Positions 22,774-32,800 are shown, counted from the first letter of the stretch. The stretch: DNA of 64,000 bases from Streptomyces marianii (GCF_005795905.1 NZ_VAWE01000001.1:5817001-5881000), one strand, 5' to 3'. Notes: generated by a model not told the origin, from the letters alone. Numbers and translations: made by a program.

Positions 22774-24855
22774 ATGCCCCCGGACCGTTGGCACCAGCAC
22801 AACGTCACCTTCGCCGACCGCGCGACCGGCAAGCGAGCCATAGCAGACCGCCTCGGCCCCGCCCTACTCGCGGCCGAGGAAGACGGGCAGCTCACCGCCT
22901 GGTGGTTCATGAACAAGCAGCCATGGCCGCTGCGGTACCGCTCTGCTGAGCCGTCCCCGCTGATCGAGTCCTTGCTGAGCGATCTTGTCGACGACGAAAC
23001 GGTCCGGTCGTGGGTTCCTGGCATCTACGAGCCGGAGACCACCGCCTTCGGCGGGACGGAAGGCATGGACGCCGCCCACGAGCTGTTCCACCAAGACAGT
23101 CGTCACCTGCTCACCTACCAGCCTGGACCCGGCCGACTGGGCAGACGGGAGACCGCCGTTCTCCTCATCAGTGCCCTGATGCGGGCCGCCAGTCTGGACT
23201 GGTTCGAGCAGGGCGACGTGTGGGTGAAGGCTGCTGCACTCAGGCCGTCGCCACAGGCACTGGCCCCCGCTCGGTCCGCCGCCCTGGACACGGCGATGAA
23301 GAGGTTGATGACCGTCGACACTCGGAGCCTGTGCCGTCCGACCGGTCCGCTGGACGGGCACGACGCGTGGGTAGCCGCCTTCGAACGGGCTGGAGAGACG
23401 CTCGCCCACCTTGCCACCGGGGGCAGGCTCACACGCGGCCTGCGAGCCGTCATCGCCCACCACCTGATCTTTCACGCAAACCGCGCAGGTCTCCGCTCCG
23501 ACGACCAAAGCGCCCTGTTCAACATCGCACGAGAGGCAGTCATGGGAACGAGTGACAACACCGCGTCGTCCACCGAGGGGACGCCCGAAACCACTAGCGT
23601 CGGGGCGGTGAACACCGACACGATCGCCACCTCCGAGGGCGACGCGGCACGGCTCCGCAACGCCCTGGTCGACAAGATCCGCGAATCCGGGTACGCCCGC
23701 ACCGCCGTGGTCGAGACCGCGCTGCGCACCGTGCCCAGGCACCTGTTCGTGCCCGACGCATCGCTCGATGACGCGTATGCCAACACACCGGTCAACGTCA
23801 AGTACGACACCGATGGCACGTCGATCTCCTGCGCCTCTCAGCCCGGAGTCGTCGCGCTCATGCTGGACCAGTTGGACGCCCAGCCCGGCGAACGCATCCT
23901 CGAACTCGGCGCCGGCACCGGCTACAACGCCGCGCTGCTCGCTCACCTCGTCGGCGAGACCGGCCATGTCACCACCATCGACGTGGACGACGACCTCGTG
24001 GAAGGGGCCCGTGCGCACCTGGCCGCTGCCGGATTCACCAACGTCGAGGCGTTGACCCGCGACGGAGCGGTCGGTCACGCCGACGGTGCTCCTTACGATC
24101 GGATCATCGCCACCGTCGGTGCGCACGGCGTTCCCCACGCCTGGATGCAGCAACTCGCTTCCGGTGGACGGCTCGTGGTTCCCCAACGCCTCAAGGGCAG
24201 CGTGTCCCGCTCCATCGCCTACGAGCAGCGCGACGGTCGCTGGACCAGCATCAGCAGCAAGATGAACACCTTCATGCCGCTACGAAGGGGAATCGCCGAC
24301 GACGACCGCCGCGTCATTCCCCTCAGCACGGACGGCACCGTGCGGCTTCAGGCCCCCGCCGGGGAGCCCATCGATGCCGAGGCCCTGGCTGGAGTGCTGG
24401 ACCTGCCGTGCACCGAGGAGTGGACCGGCATGACGGTTCGCGCCATGGAGTCGCCGGAATGGATGGAGCTGTTCGTCTCCTGCTCCCTGCCCAGCGGCAT
24501 GATCCGGATGCTGTTCCCGAAGGACGCGAGGGGCACGCTGCTCACAGAGGACCCCTATCCGTCCTCAACTGCCGCCGTCGACAAGGGCGCTGTCACCTAC
24601 CTCGCCCGCCGAGTGTCGGAGGAGAAGACCCCCGAGGGCGGCAAGCTGTGGGAGTTCGGTGTCATCGGCCACGGCCCTGGCAGTGACGAACTTGCCGCGC
24701 GGGTCGCGGACGCCATTCGCACCTGGGATCGCGAGTACCGCGGTCGTGAAGCCACGTTCGAGATCCAGCCTCTCGACGCTCCGGCCATCGAGCAGGCGCC
24801 CGGCCTATTCGCTCTCGACACTCCGCTGAACCGCATCGTCGTCGACTGGCGGTGA
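22774..24855 (+). CDS. FxLD-system methyltransferase (PIMT-like, with thiopeptide-type N-domain)
   Basis: 693 residues from the ATG after GAAGGA. Residues ~1-240 resemble the thiopeptide-type bacteriocin biosynthesis domain (RWHQHNVTFADR, LTAWWFMNKQPWPLRYR, DTAMKRLM). Residues ~290-560 are a protein-L-isoaspartate O-methyltransferase-like domain: AVPRHLFVP-type segment (LRTVPRHLFVPDASL), SISCASQPGVVALML, and SAM motif I ILELGAGTGYN at 375-385. In FxLD systems this enzyme methylates an Asp side chain, leading to succinimide and isoaspartate. The combination matches the family named 'methyltransferase, FxLD system'. It sits 22 bp after LanC. Confidence 0.9.
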   Translation: MPPDRWHQHNVTFADRATGKRAIADRLGPALLAAEEDGQLTAWWFMNKQPWPLRYRSAEPSPLIESLLSDLVDDETVRSWVPGIYEPETTAFGGTEGMDAAHELFHQDSRHLLTYQPGPGRLGRRETAVLLISALMRAASLDWFEQGDVWVKAAALRPSPQALAPARSAALDTAMKRLMTVDTRSLCRPTGPLDGHDAWVAAFERAGETLAHLATGGRLTRGLRAVIAHHLIFHANRAGLRSDDQSALFNIAREAVMGTSDNTASSTEGTPETTSVGAVNTDTIATSEGDAARLRNALVDKIRESGYARTAVVETALRTVPRHLFVPDASLDDAYANTPVNVKYDTDGTSISCASQPGVVALMLDQLDAQPGERILELGAGTGYNAALLAHLVGETGHVTTIDVDDDLVEGARAHLAAAGFTNVEALTRDGAVGHADGAPYDRIIATVGAHGVPHAWMQQLASGGRLVVPQRLKGSVSRSIAYEQRDGRWTSISSKMNTFMPLRRGIADDDRRVIPLSTDGTVRLQAPAGEPIDAEALAGVLDLPCTEEWTGMTVRAMESPEWMELFVSCSLPSGMIRMLFPKDARGTLLTEDPYPSSTAAVDKGAVTYLARRVSEEKTPEGGKLWEFGVIGHGPGSDELAARVADAIRTWDREYRGREATFEIQPLDAPAIEQAPGLFALDTPLNRIVVDWR

Positions 24856-24955
24856 CACCAGCTCGGCTGTGAAGGAGGTGGTGCCCGTCGCACGGCCGAC
24901 GGGCACCACCGGCTCGCCCTCGCTCCATCCCGGCACCGTCGCTCCAGGGGGACAC

Positions 24956-26062
24956 ATGGACCCGCACGGCCCGATAGCAAGGCGCTTTCCGCTCGTCGCC
25001 CGATTCAGGCCCGCCTGCCTGCCGCTGCCCGCCCGCGTGCGGGCCCTGGCCGAACTCGCCGTGAAGGCGACGAACCAAGGCGATCAGGGCGTTGCCTCCG
25101 CCGTCTTCAACCAGGCCGCGCTTGTCGCCTCCGATGTCGACCTGCCTGGCCTCGCCCGATCCATGTGCCACCGGCACGCCGAGGCGTACCTCCAGGCGGG
25201 CCCGCTGCCCGCCATGAGCGCCATCCGGGGATTGGAGCCCCTGGTCAACCTCGCGCGCTTGCAGATCCGCGCCGGCCGCAACGACGATGGCCGCCAACGA
25301 CTCCTCGACCTGTACGAAGCCGTCGGCACGGGCCGGGCCGCTGTCTTCGAGGGCATCACCGTGCCAGCGAACCTCACCCGCACCGACGAGGACCGGCGGG
25401 AGGTCCACGCCTGGCTGTGGCGTGTGGTGCTCGCAGACGGCACGCGCAGCCTCACCGCTGAGGGCCGTTGGCGCGAAGCCTTGGCCCACATCGAGCAGCA
25501 TCGCGGCGTGGGCACACGGATGCTCGACGGCCGCCAAGTCGCCGTAGTCGCAGCCCTCACCGAGGGACATACCGAATGCGCCGTAGAACTGCTCACGGAG
25601 ACGGCGCCCGGCGATCCGTGGGAACAGGCCGTCACCGCGTGCCTGACCGCGCTATGCCGCCGCGACACCGGCCGCGACCTCGGCGACGACGCCGACGAAC
25701 TGGTGAGCACCTACCTGAACCACGAGGCCCAACCAGGCCGATCCGTCTTCGACATTCGCCTCGGCCTCACGGTCTTGGACGCGGTCGGCGCCCAGCATCC
25801 CGCAGCCCACCAACTCGTGGGGAGCCTGCTCCTACGGACAGCGGAAATGCTTGACGGATACGCGGCCCGCGATGTTCTGGCGCACGCGCTGTTCACTTCC
25901 CTCGTGCCAGACAACCAGGCTCAGGACTGCCGGGACCTGCTCCGGTCCTGTGGACTGGGAGCCGGTGTTCTTCCAGACGACCTGGCTGACGACCTCTCAG
26001 CCGCGCTCGACTCCAGCGAAGCAGTGATCACTCGCTCCCTGAGTGTCGCCACGCCAGGGTGA
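24956..26062 (+). CDS. Helical hypothetical protein at end of lanthipeptide operon, 368 aa
   Basis: ATG after CAGGGGG. The sequence is helical throughout with TPR-like spacing (ALAELAVKATNQGDQGVASAVFNQAALVASD, WREALAHIEQH) and no catalytic motif or membrane segment. Similar helical proteins occur in Streptomyces regulatory and RiPP loci. It could be a sensor, scaffold or immunity partner; function is not visible. It is the last gene of the island and ends 51 bp before the first connector gene. Confidence 0.6.
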   Translation: MDPHGPIARRFPLVARFRPACLPLPARVRALAELAVKATNQGDQGVASAVFNQAALVASDVDLPGLARSMCHRHAEAYLQAGPLPAMSAIRGLEPLVNLARLQIRAGRNDDGRQRLLDLYEAVGTGRAAVFEGITVPANLTRTDEDRREVHAWLWRVVLADGTRSLTAEGRWREALAHIEQHRGVGTRMLDGRQVAVVAALTEGHTECAVELLTETAPGDPWEQAVTACLTALCRRDTGRDLGDDADELVSTYLNHEAQPGRSVFDIRLGLTVLDAVGAQHPAAHQLVGSLLLRTAEMLDGYAARDVLAHALFTSLVPDNQAQDCRDLLRSCGLGAGVLPDDLADDLSAALDSSEAVITRSLSVATPG

Positions 26063-26113
26063 GCCGAGAGCGGGGAACCGGGCCCTTGGTTGCTGGCGGC
26101 TAATCTCGAACGC

Positions 26114-26548
26114 ATGAGCGTGCCTACTGAAGGGCTGACTCTGGGGGCCGTCAGCGCGATCGTCGAGAAGAAGATCCTTACCAACAAGATCCGTATCTAC
26201 CGGCCTGGCGAGCCGGTGTTCAACCCGGACACGGGGCAGTACGAACCTGGCCCGCCTGTCACCGTCTACGAGGGACCAGGCGCCATCTTTCCAACGAGCG
26301 GGCCGTCCGTCGTCCTGCACCTCGCGGGTCAGGCGTACGTGGATGACACACCGTCTCGGTACCGCCTCCTGACGCCGCTGTCGGCGCCAGTCGCCTCGCG
26401 TGAGGACATCGTTGCCGTCGTGGAGGCCGAAGACGAGTCAGCTATCGGCCGGACGTGGCGAGTGATCGACATCGGGGAGACTTCAACGCTGAGCATCGTC
26501 CGTACCACCTGGGTGGACCAGAACACCCAGACGCGGAGCGTGAAGTGA
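26114..26548 (+). CDS. DUF6093-like head-tail connector protein, copy 1
   Basis: 144 residues; start after a TAATCT -10-like hexamer 15 bp upstream, so possibly leaderless. Beta-rich with VYEGPGAI, then DDTPSRYRLLTPLSAP and GRTWRVIDIGETST, typical of small siphoviral neck proteins. A clear paralogue follows directly (GTGA overlap). Confidence 0.65.
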   Translation: MSVPTEGLTLGAVSAIVEKKILTNKIRIYRPGEPVFNPDTGQYEPGPPVTVYEGPGAIFPTSGPSVVLHLAGQAYVDDTPSRYRLLTPLSAPVASREDIVAVVEAEDESAIGRTWRVIDIGETSTLSIVRTTWVDQNTQTRSVK

Positions 26549-26970
26549 CGACAGCGATCGATCCGGAGGAAGTGCGGAAGGAACTGGAGGCCAAGCTCCT
26601 GCTCGACACCGTACGAGTCACCCGGCCCACCGGCACGCCGGCGCTCGACCCCGCGACAGGCCTCCTCGGCGAAGTGCCTGCCGACCTGGTCTACGAAGGG
26701 CCTGGCGCCATGCTGTCCGGACACGGGCAGGTGACCGCCGAGGGGATCATCGGCAAGCAGTGGCTCGACGACACCGTTTCCTGGTACCGGCTGCTGACTC
26801 CGCTCGGGGCGCCGGTGCCTGCCCGGTACGACCGGGTAGAGGTGACGGTCGCGCACTCGGGTTGCGCGGCAACCGGCGGTCGTGTCTGGCAGGTGCTTGA
26901 CCCGGCCGAGGCGTCGACCGTGGAGCTGGTCCGGGTGACGCGGCTGGACGAGATCACGCCGCCGTCCTGA
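26545..26970 (+). CDS. DUF6093-like head-tail connector protein, copy 2
   Basis: 141 residues starting at a GTG that overlaps the previous stop. It repeats the plan of copy 1 (LVYEGPGAM, LDDTVSWYRLLTPLGAPVP, GGRVWQVLDPAEAST), so the two arose by tandem duplication. Two different neck rings or a stopper plus adaptor pair are possible; family and role by resemblance only. Confidence 0.65.
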   Translation: MTTAIDPEEVRKELEAKLLLDTVRVTRPTGTPALDPATGLLGEVPADLVYEGPGAMLSGHGQVTAEGIIGKQWLDDTVSWYRLLTPLGAPVPARYDRVEVTVAHSGCAATGGRVWQVLDPAEASTVELVRVTRLDEITPPS

Positions 26971-27011
26971 GGGCGAATCGGAGTGTCCGCGAATCGTCCT
27001 ACGCTCGATGC

Positions 27012-27416
27012 ATGGAGATCACGAACACTCCGCCCGCAGACCTTCAGCAGGTCAGGGTCACGGCGGACGGCAGCAAGGCTTCGATACGGATAGACGGAAC
27101 CGACTACTCGCGCGTCGTCTCCGGCTACACCATCCACCAACAAGCGGGCAAGACAGCGGACTTGGTCCTCCAGTTCGCGCAGGGCATGACGAGCCCTGAC
27201 TTCGACGGTCACGCCAGGGTCGCCGTCGGTGTCCCGTACGAGCCGGGACCGGCAGCCGCACACTTTCTCTCAGTCATCGACCCAGGACTGCTGGAGAAGG
27301 CGGCCCTGGCAAGGCCGGACATGGACGGCGGCCCGCACGGCTTCACCAAGGCCGTACTGGCGCAACTCCAGCAGTGGGCGCGGGGGGAGTTCGACGAAGC
27401 CCAGGAGACGAGCTGA
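27012..27416 (+). CDS. Hypothetical neck/tail-module protein, 134 aa
   Basis: Beta-rich N-terminal half (VRVTADGSKASIRIDGTDYS, VVSGYTIHQQAGKTADLVLQF) and a C-terminal helix (FTKAVLAQLQQWARGEFDEA). A TACGCT hexamer 12 bp before the ATG suggests a separate leaderless promoter. Its stop overlaps the next start by one base. Family not recognised. Confidence 0.6.
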   Translation: MEITNTPPADLQQVRVTADGSKASIRIDGTDYSRVVSGYTIHQQAGKTADLVLQFAQGMTSPDFDGHARVAVGVPYEPGPAAAHFLSVIDPGLLEKAALARPDMDGGPHGFTKAVLAQLQQWARGEFDEAQETS

Positions 27417-27847
27417 TGGCATCCCCACGGAACCCGCACCCGAACGCGCATCCGTCAGCAGGGGCGTACAGCAACGCGCCCCAGATCGCCGCACTGCTGA
27501 ACGCCCGTGCGGCAGCGGCCCTCCCCGCGGTGGCCAGCGTCGTGCAGCACTACGCCATGCTGCTGGAGACCGCCATCAAGGCCAACGCGAGCGGTCGACC
27601 GGGGCCGAACGCCCCGACGGGTGACTACCGCCGCTCGTGGACCCACGAGGTCAGCACCAGCGGCCTGCACGTGGAGGCGATCGTCGGCACCAACAAGCCG
27701 CAGAGCAGGCGCCTGGAGTACGGCTTCGTCGGGGCCGACAGCCTCGGGCGGATCTACAACCAGCCCCCTTACCCGCACGTGGGGCCAGCGGTCGAACAGG
27801 TCCGTCCGGCCTTCCTGGCAGCGGTCGGAGCGGTGGTGGGCGACTGA
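27416..27847 (+). CDS. HK97 gp10-like tail completion protein
   Basis: 143 residues, basic N-terminus, long helix (AAALPAVASVVQHYAMLLETAIKANA), then TGDYRRSWTHEVS and RRLEYGFVGADSLGRIYNQPPYPHVGPAV. The R-S-(W/I) ... LE-G ... PPYPH-x-P-A pattern is the signature of gp10-type neck/tail completion proteins. One-base overlaps on both sides. Confidence 0.75.
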   Translation: MASPRNPHPNAHPSAGAYSNAPQIAALLNARAAAALPAVASVVQHYAMLLETAIKANASGRPGPNAPTGDYRRSWTHEVSTSGLHVEAIVGTNKPQSRRLEYGFVGADSLGRIYNQPPYPHVGPAVEQVRPAFLAAVGAVVGD

Positions 27848-28278
27848 TGGCGGTATCCGGGCGAGTGCTCAGCCTCGCAGTCCAAGCGATGCTCGCCAGC
27901 GCCACGGGCCGGTCCTGCGGCTACGGGACGGCGCCCACTTCGAGCAGCCTCCCCACAGGAGCGGCCACCCCGTACAGCGTGCTCTACCCAGTCGGTTCGA
28001 CCAGCGACGGCCCACCCTTCGGAGACGCCAGCGCGGATGCGCGAATCGTCTACCAAATCACGTCGGTTGCCACCACGGCCGAGCAGGCGGAGTGGATGGC
28101 CGACAAGGTCCGTGCAGGCATGCTGGCCCGAACCGTGCTCGGCTACACCTACCCGATCACAGCCGTAGGCTACGTGGTCATGTCCCGTGAGCTGGACAAA
28201 GAAGAAGGCGTGACTGTCGCCAGCGGCGTATACAGTTACGTTCAGCGGTTCGCGATCGAGGTCACCGCCCTCGGCTAA
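27847..28278 (+). CDS. Tail terminator-like protein
   Basis: 143 residues with SVLYPVGSTSDGPPFGD, RIVYQITSVATTAEQAEWMADKVRAGM and a C-terminal YSYVQRFAIEV strand. The plan (strand-rich, 'YQ...S V....QAE...D.VR') and position before the tail tube fit the tail terminator/minor tail U-type ring. Assignment by pattern and order. Confidence 0.65.
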   Translation: MAVSGRVLSLAVQAMLASATGRSCGYGTAPTSSSLPTGAATPYSVLYPVGSTSDGPPFGDASADARIVYQITSVATTAEQAEWMADKVRAGMLARTVLGYTYPITAVGYVVMSRELDKEEGVTVASGVYSYVQRFAIEVTALG

Positions 28279-28410
28279 CCGCAGCACCTCACCGCGGAGG
28301 CCCATCGCGGACGCCCGACCACTCGGTACGGGCCGACTCCCAGCTTGATCTGTTGGGGACGGGCCTGTCGTATTCCGGGGCCGTCAGCGTCCCCGGAGAG
28401 TGAGAGTCGC

Positions 28411-28905
28411 GTGGCAACCACGCAGCAGCGTTTCATGCGCCGAGGCACCACCCTCTTCTACTTCCTGCAGAAGATCGCGTCCGACGACAACATTCCCACC
28501 CGCGCCGAACTCGGGCCCACCAACGCCACCAACCTGTCGGACACCATCTCCGACGTCGAAGGCTGGTCGCTGGAGAACACCCCGATCGACACTCCGGACA
28601 TGGGGTCGACGTTCGCCACCACGATCCCGGGCGAGGACAAGGCGGACAACAGCTCGCTGACGTTCTACGAGGACAAGGTCAGCGACGAGATCGAGACCCT
28701 GCTGTCCAAGGGCGTCATCGGGTTCATCGCCATCCTGCGCAAGGGCGACGTGCCGCAGTCCAAGTCGCTGGACGTGTTCCCCATCCGTGTCGGCAGCCGC
28801 AGCCCCTCCTACAGCACCGCGTCGGAACCGGCGAAGTTCAAGGTCACCTTCGGCATCACCGACGAGCCCACCCTCGACGCCGCCGTGCCGGCGAAGACCG
28901 TCTGA
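28411..28905 (+). CDS. Major tail tube protein
   Basis: GTG start preceded by GAGAGTGAGAG; 164 residues. Two-sheet tube-protein character: FMRRGTTLFYFLQKI, EGWSLENTPIDTPDMGSTFATTIPGEDKADN, and LTFYEDKVSDEIETLLSKGVIGFIAILRKGD. Location upstream of tail chaperones and tape measure supports the call. The 132 bp before it hold no gene. Confidence 0.8.
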   Translation: MATTQQRFMRRGTTLFYFLQKIASDDNIPTRAELGPTNATNLSDTISDVEGWSLENTPIDTPDMGSTFATTIPGEDKADNSSLTFYEDKVSDEIETLLSKGVIGFIAILRKGDVPQSKSLDVFPIRVGSRSPSYSTASEPAKFKVTFGITDEPTLDAAVPAKTV

Positions 28906-28919
28906 GCCGGGGCTGCCGC

Positions 28920-29531
28920 ATGACCACCACAGCGATATCCGAACCCCCGGCCGCCGCCGTCGCCCGCGATGCCCACTGGTCCGCGAAGATGGCGCGGCTC
29001 AAGGCCCGCAAGCTCCCCGAGCGCAGCCTTCGGCTGTGCGACGACGATGAGGCAAAGAAGAACGCTACCGACGCCGCCCTGGAACTGGCCAAGGCGCGCA
29101 CAGCCGCCCGCGGGCAGTCCATCGAGCAGGGCGTCTCGGAAGCCGACCGCGAGCAATGGACGGCCGGCCATCCCGAAGTCGTCGCCGCGCAACTGCGGCT
29201 CGACGCTGCCGAACGTCTCCTGGACGATGCGACGGTCGTCCTGACCTTCCGAGCCCTTCCACGTCCAGCGTGGGAACAGCTCCTTCGCGATCACCCGCCG
29301 ACAGAGGCCCAGGCCGACCAGGGCATGGAGTACAACGTCGAGACCTATCCGGCCGCTCTCATCGCCGCATGCCACATCGAGCGAGACGAAGCCGGGGACG
29401 AGGTCCCCGGGATGAGCGAGCAGGAGGCACAGGAACTCCTCGACGCCTGGCCTGACTCCGAGGCCAAGGCCCTGTTCACCTGTGCGCTGCTGGTCAACCA
29501 GACGCTGAGGGCGGACCTGGGAAAAGGCTGA
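28920..29531 (+). CDS. Tail assembly chaperone, short form (gpG-like)
   Basis: 203 residues; mostly helical and charged, with DATVVLTFRALPRPAWEQLLRDHPPT and a C-terminal ALFTCALLVNQTLRADLGKG. Lies between tube and tape measure, where siphoviruses encode the G/GT chaperones. A GGGAAAA heptamer overlaps its last codons in the right phase for a -1 shift into the next frame. Confidence 0.85.
   Translation: MTTTAISEPPAAAVARDAHWSAKMARLKARKLPERSLRLCDDDEAKKNATDAALELAKARTAARGQSIEQGVSEADREQWTAGHPEVVAAQLRLDAAERLLDDATVVLTFRALPRPAWEQLLRDHPPTEAQADQGMEYNVETYPAALIAACHIERDEAGDEVPGMSEQEAQELLDAWPDSEAKALFTCALLVNQTLRADLGKG
29519..29525 (+). promoter_or_regulatory. -1 programmed frameshift slippery site
   Basis: G-GGA-AAA in the zero frame of the chaperone gene (codons GGA 29520-29522, AAA 29523-29525), exactly the X-XXY-YYZ pattern, six bases before the stop context GGC-TGA. 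A -1 slip continues into the frame ending at 29863. Confidence 0.85.
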
Positions 29532-29863
29532 CCTCCGACCCGGGCTTCCGCGCAGAGATGGAGGTCTGCGCCTCGTACGGCATCCCGCACTCGCAGTTCA
29601 CCGGGGCGGGAGACGGGCGGTGGTCGGCGCTCGATCGTGCGAAGGCCATCGCCTACCTCGGCTTCTCGCGCACGGTGTGCGAGTCGTGCGGGACCAGGCC
29701 GGGGGAGTGGGACGAGGAGGCGGGTGGCGACCGCTTCGCGTACGTCACGGAGACACACCGGTGTGTCGGCTGCGAGCTGGTCGCCATGGAGCAGGAACAG
29801 GTCCCGGAGGGTCCGGAGGGGCGTGGGGTGAAGGTCGGGCTGCGGCCCAGAAAGAAGGCTTAG
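29525..29863 (+). CDS. Tail assembly chaperone frameshift extension (gpT-like)
   Basis: After a -1 slip, translation reads RLTSDPGFRAEMEVCASYGIP and continues for 112 residues to ~314 in total for the fusion. The segment contains a zinc-like C-x2-C pair (VCESCGTRPGEW and HRCVGCELV) and a basic tail. An ATG at 29558 could also give a separate product but has no ribosome site. The fusion ratio controls tail assembly in lambda-like phages. Ends 3 bp before the tape measure start. Confidence 0.85.
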   Translation, partial: RLTSDPGFRAEMEVCASYGIPHSQFTGAGDGRWSALDRAKAIAYLGFSRTVCESCGTRPGEWDEEAGGDRFAYVTETHRCVGCELVAMEQEQVPEGPEGRGVKVGLRPRKKA

Positions 29864-29866
29864 CCA

Positions 29867-32800
29867 GTGGCTGGGGCCTACACCCTCTACGTTCAGGTTC
29901 AGGCTGGTGTCACCGGCCTGGTGGGAGGTCTGCGTACAGCGGCGGGCCAGGTCACCGCGTTCGGCGGGCAGGTACGCCGACTCGACGGCGACCTCAACGC
30001 GCTCGCTGCCCGATCGGAGCGGACCCGCCGATCGATGGCCGCCGGATTCACCGTGATGGGCGTCGCCCTCGGCGGCGCGTTCGTCATGGGCGTGCGGGGC
30101 GCCATTGAGCTTGAGAAGCACATGGCGAACGTCATGACGATCTCGAAGGAGATCGACAGCACCAACATCAGCCATTTCACGGACCAGATCGTCGAGCTGA
30201 GCACCCAGCTCCCGCAGTCCGCCTCCCAGCTTGCCGAGGGCCTGTATCAGGTCGTCTCGACTGGCTTCGACGGCGCCGAAGCGATGACGATCCTCCGGGT
30301 GGCCGCCCGTGGCGCCGCCGCCGGCCTCACGACGACCGAGACGTCCGCCCGCGCCCTGCTCGGTGTCCTCAAGGCGTACGGGATGGACGTCTCGGAAGCC
30401 AGCGACGTCATGGACGTCATGTTCCAGACCGTCAACTACGGCGTCGTTTCGTTCGACGAGCTGGCACAGCAGCTCGGCGACGTCGTTCCAATGGCCGCCG
30501 CGGCGGGCGTGAAGTTCGACGACATCAGCTCGGCGCTCGCAGCGGTCACCCTCTCGGGCATCCCGGCCGCCGAGGCCGTCACGGCACTCAACATGCTGCT
30601 GACGCGCATGATGAAGCCCACCCACGAGCTGTCCAACATGATCAAGGGCTTCGGATACGAGTCGGCCGCCGCCGCCCTTCAGCAGGATGGCCTGTACGTC
30701 GTCATGCAGAAGGTCCGCGACGCCACCGGCGGAAGCGCGGACCAGCTGGTTCCCCTCCTGCGCGATATCCGGGCGGTCCGCGCCGCCCTGTCCCTCTCGG
30801 CCGCCGACGGAGAGAACTACGCCGCGACCTACAAGGGCATCAGTCAAGAGGTCGAGCGCGCCGGGGCGACGCAGAAGGCGTACGCGATCCAGATGGACAC
30901 CACTGCGGGCCAGTGGAGCATGTTCCAGAACCAGGCCCAGGCCCTGGGCATCGACATGGCGCGTGTGCTGCTGCCCGCGCTGCAAGGGGTCGGGGAGGCC
31001 CTGAACGTCCTGGCCGGGTCGATCAACGATCTGCCCGGCCCGGTGAAGTCGGTCATGGGTGTCGTGCTGGCCCTCTCTGCCGCGGCTCTACTCGCCAAGG
31101 CGGCCTTCCTGCGATTCGGCGCACAGCTCACGGTGTTCCGCACCGAACTCGCGGCGGCCCGCGCCGGAGGCTCTGCCCTCCCCGCGGTCCTCAGCGGAGC
31201 AGGCATCGCCGTGGCCGGCCTGACGGCGCTGATGGCCATCGGCATCGGTGTGTACGCCGCGTATTCCGCCAGCAAGCAGAAGGCGAAGGCCGCGACCGAG
31301 GAACTGGTCAACGCTCTGCGCAAGGAGAGGGAGGAGGGTGAGCAAGGAGCCGGACTGCGCATCCTCACCGAGCAGCTCACGAACAGCGACGACGTCAAGA
31401 AGCTCAAGGACGCCGGGATCGACGTCGCGAGGGCCATCGACGCGATCACCTCCGGTGGCGCGAAGCTCAAGAAGCTCAAGGACGAGCTGGACACGCAGAA
31501 GGCGATCACCTGGGACATCGGCTCTTACGCGCCCGACCCGGAGTGGGACGCCGCCAAGAAGGTCTTGGACAAGCAGCACAAGATCTGGAGCAACGCGGTC
31601 AAGCAGGAGAGCGAGCTTGCCGCGAACATGGCCATCGTCAACAACAAGATCAAGAACAACCGGCGCGAAATGCTCGGGGCTTGGGATCTCACACAGTCAC
31701 TGCCGACGGACAAGAACGGTTCGCCGCAGTTCACCGAGCAGATGGAGGCGATGAGCAAGTCCCTCGCCTCGATCGTTGACCCGGCGAAGGCGTGGAAGGC
31801 CGCGCAGGACAAGGTGGCTGAGGCCAACCGCAAGGCGGGCCGGTCGGCCGACGCGTCGAAGGCGTCCCTGTCGGACTACGTCACGGAGCTGCGCAAGCAG
31901 CTCAAGGCGCAGCGCGAGTTCCAGAAGAACCTGGGAGAGCTGGCTGCTGCCGGACGCCTCGACCTGGCCGATCACTTCTCCGATCTCGGGCCCGACGCCG
32001 CCCCGATCCTCGACGAGCTGGTCAAACAGCTTCAGAGAGGCAAGGGGAAGGTCGCCGACGAACTGGAATCGATCATTCAGGAGTCGTCCGCCCGCTCGAC
32101 TCCCGCTTTCCGCGCTGGCCTGGAGCAGTTGCCCGCCATCTCGGCGAGGTACGGCAAGAAGGTGGCCGAAGCCTGGGCTGACGCGGCGGCCACCAACGAC
32201 CCCAGCAAGCTCGCCCGCGTCATGCGGGACATGACCGTGGCAGACATGGAGACAGCGGCGAAGAAGCTGCCCAAGTCCGCCGTCGCTCAACTCGAACAAG
32301 GCATGAATCTCCTGGCCGACATTTCGGCAAAGTACGGGAAGGAGGCATCCACTTCACTGGCGCAGTCCTTCCTCAAGGGCGACATCGGGGAGATCCGCTC
32401 ACAGCTCAGCGCCCTGTACGGCGCAGACCTGCCGATCAAGGCGCCCGATCTGACAGGTGTCGTAGGGGCGTTCAAGGCGGCGGGGGTCCAGTCGAACTCC
32501 GAGTGGTCCGGCATGCTCAGCCTCATCGTTGCGGTGGCTCAGCAGAAGGGCACGGCAGCAGCTTCGGCCCTGACCACCGCGCTCCTGTCGGGTGACATGG
32601 CCGCGGTGCAGACCCAGCTCGACGGTATCGGCGCGTCCGTGGGGCGCATCCCCGGTACCAAGACGATCACCGTCTCCGTCAACAAGCCCGCCTCGGTGAC
32701 CATCCCGTTCTTCGCCAAGATCCAGCCCAGCTCGTGGGACAAGGACGGCAACGGCGTCCCCGACGGGATCCAGGCGCCGAAGCGGCAGGCGAACGGCAGC

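Noticed and set aside
22864..24186. Reverse-strand frame of 440 codons opposite the FxLD methyltransferase
   Set aside because: Lies entirely inside a gene with clear motifs on the other strand; no ribosome site or motif.
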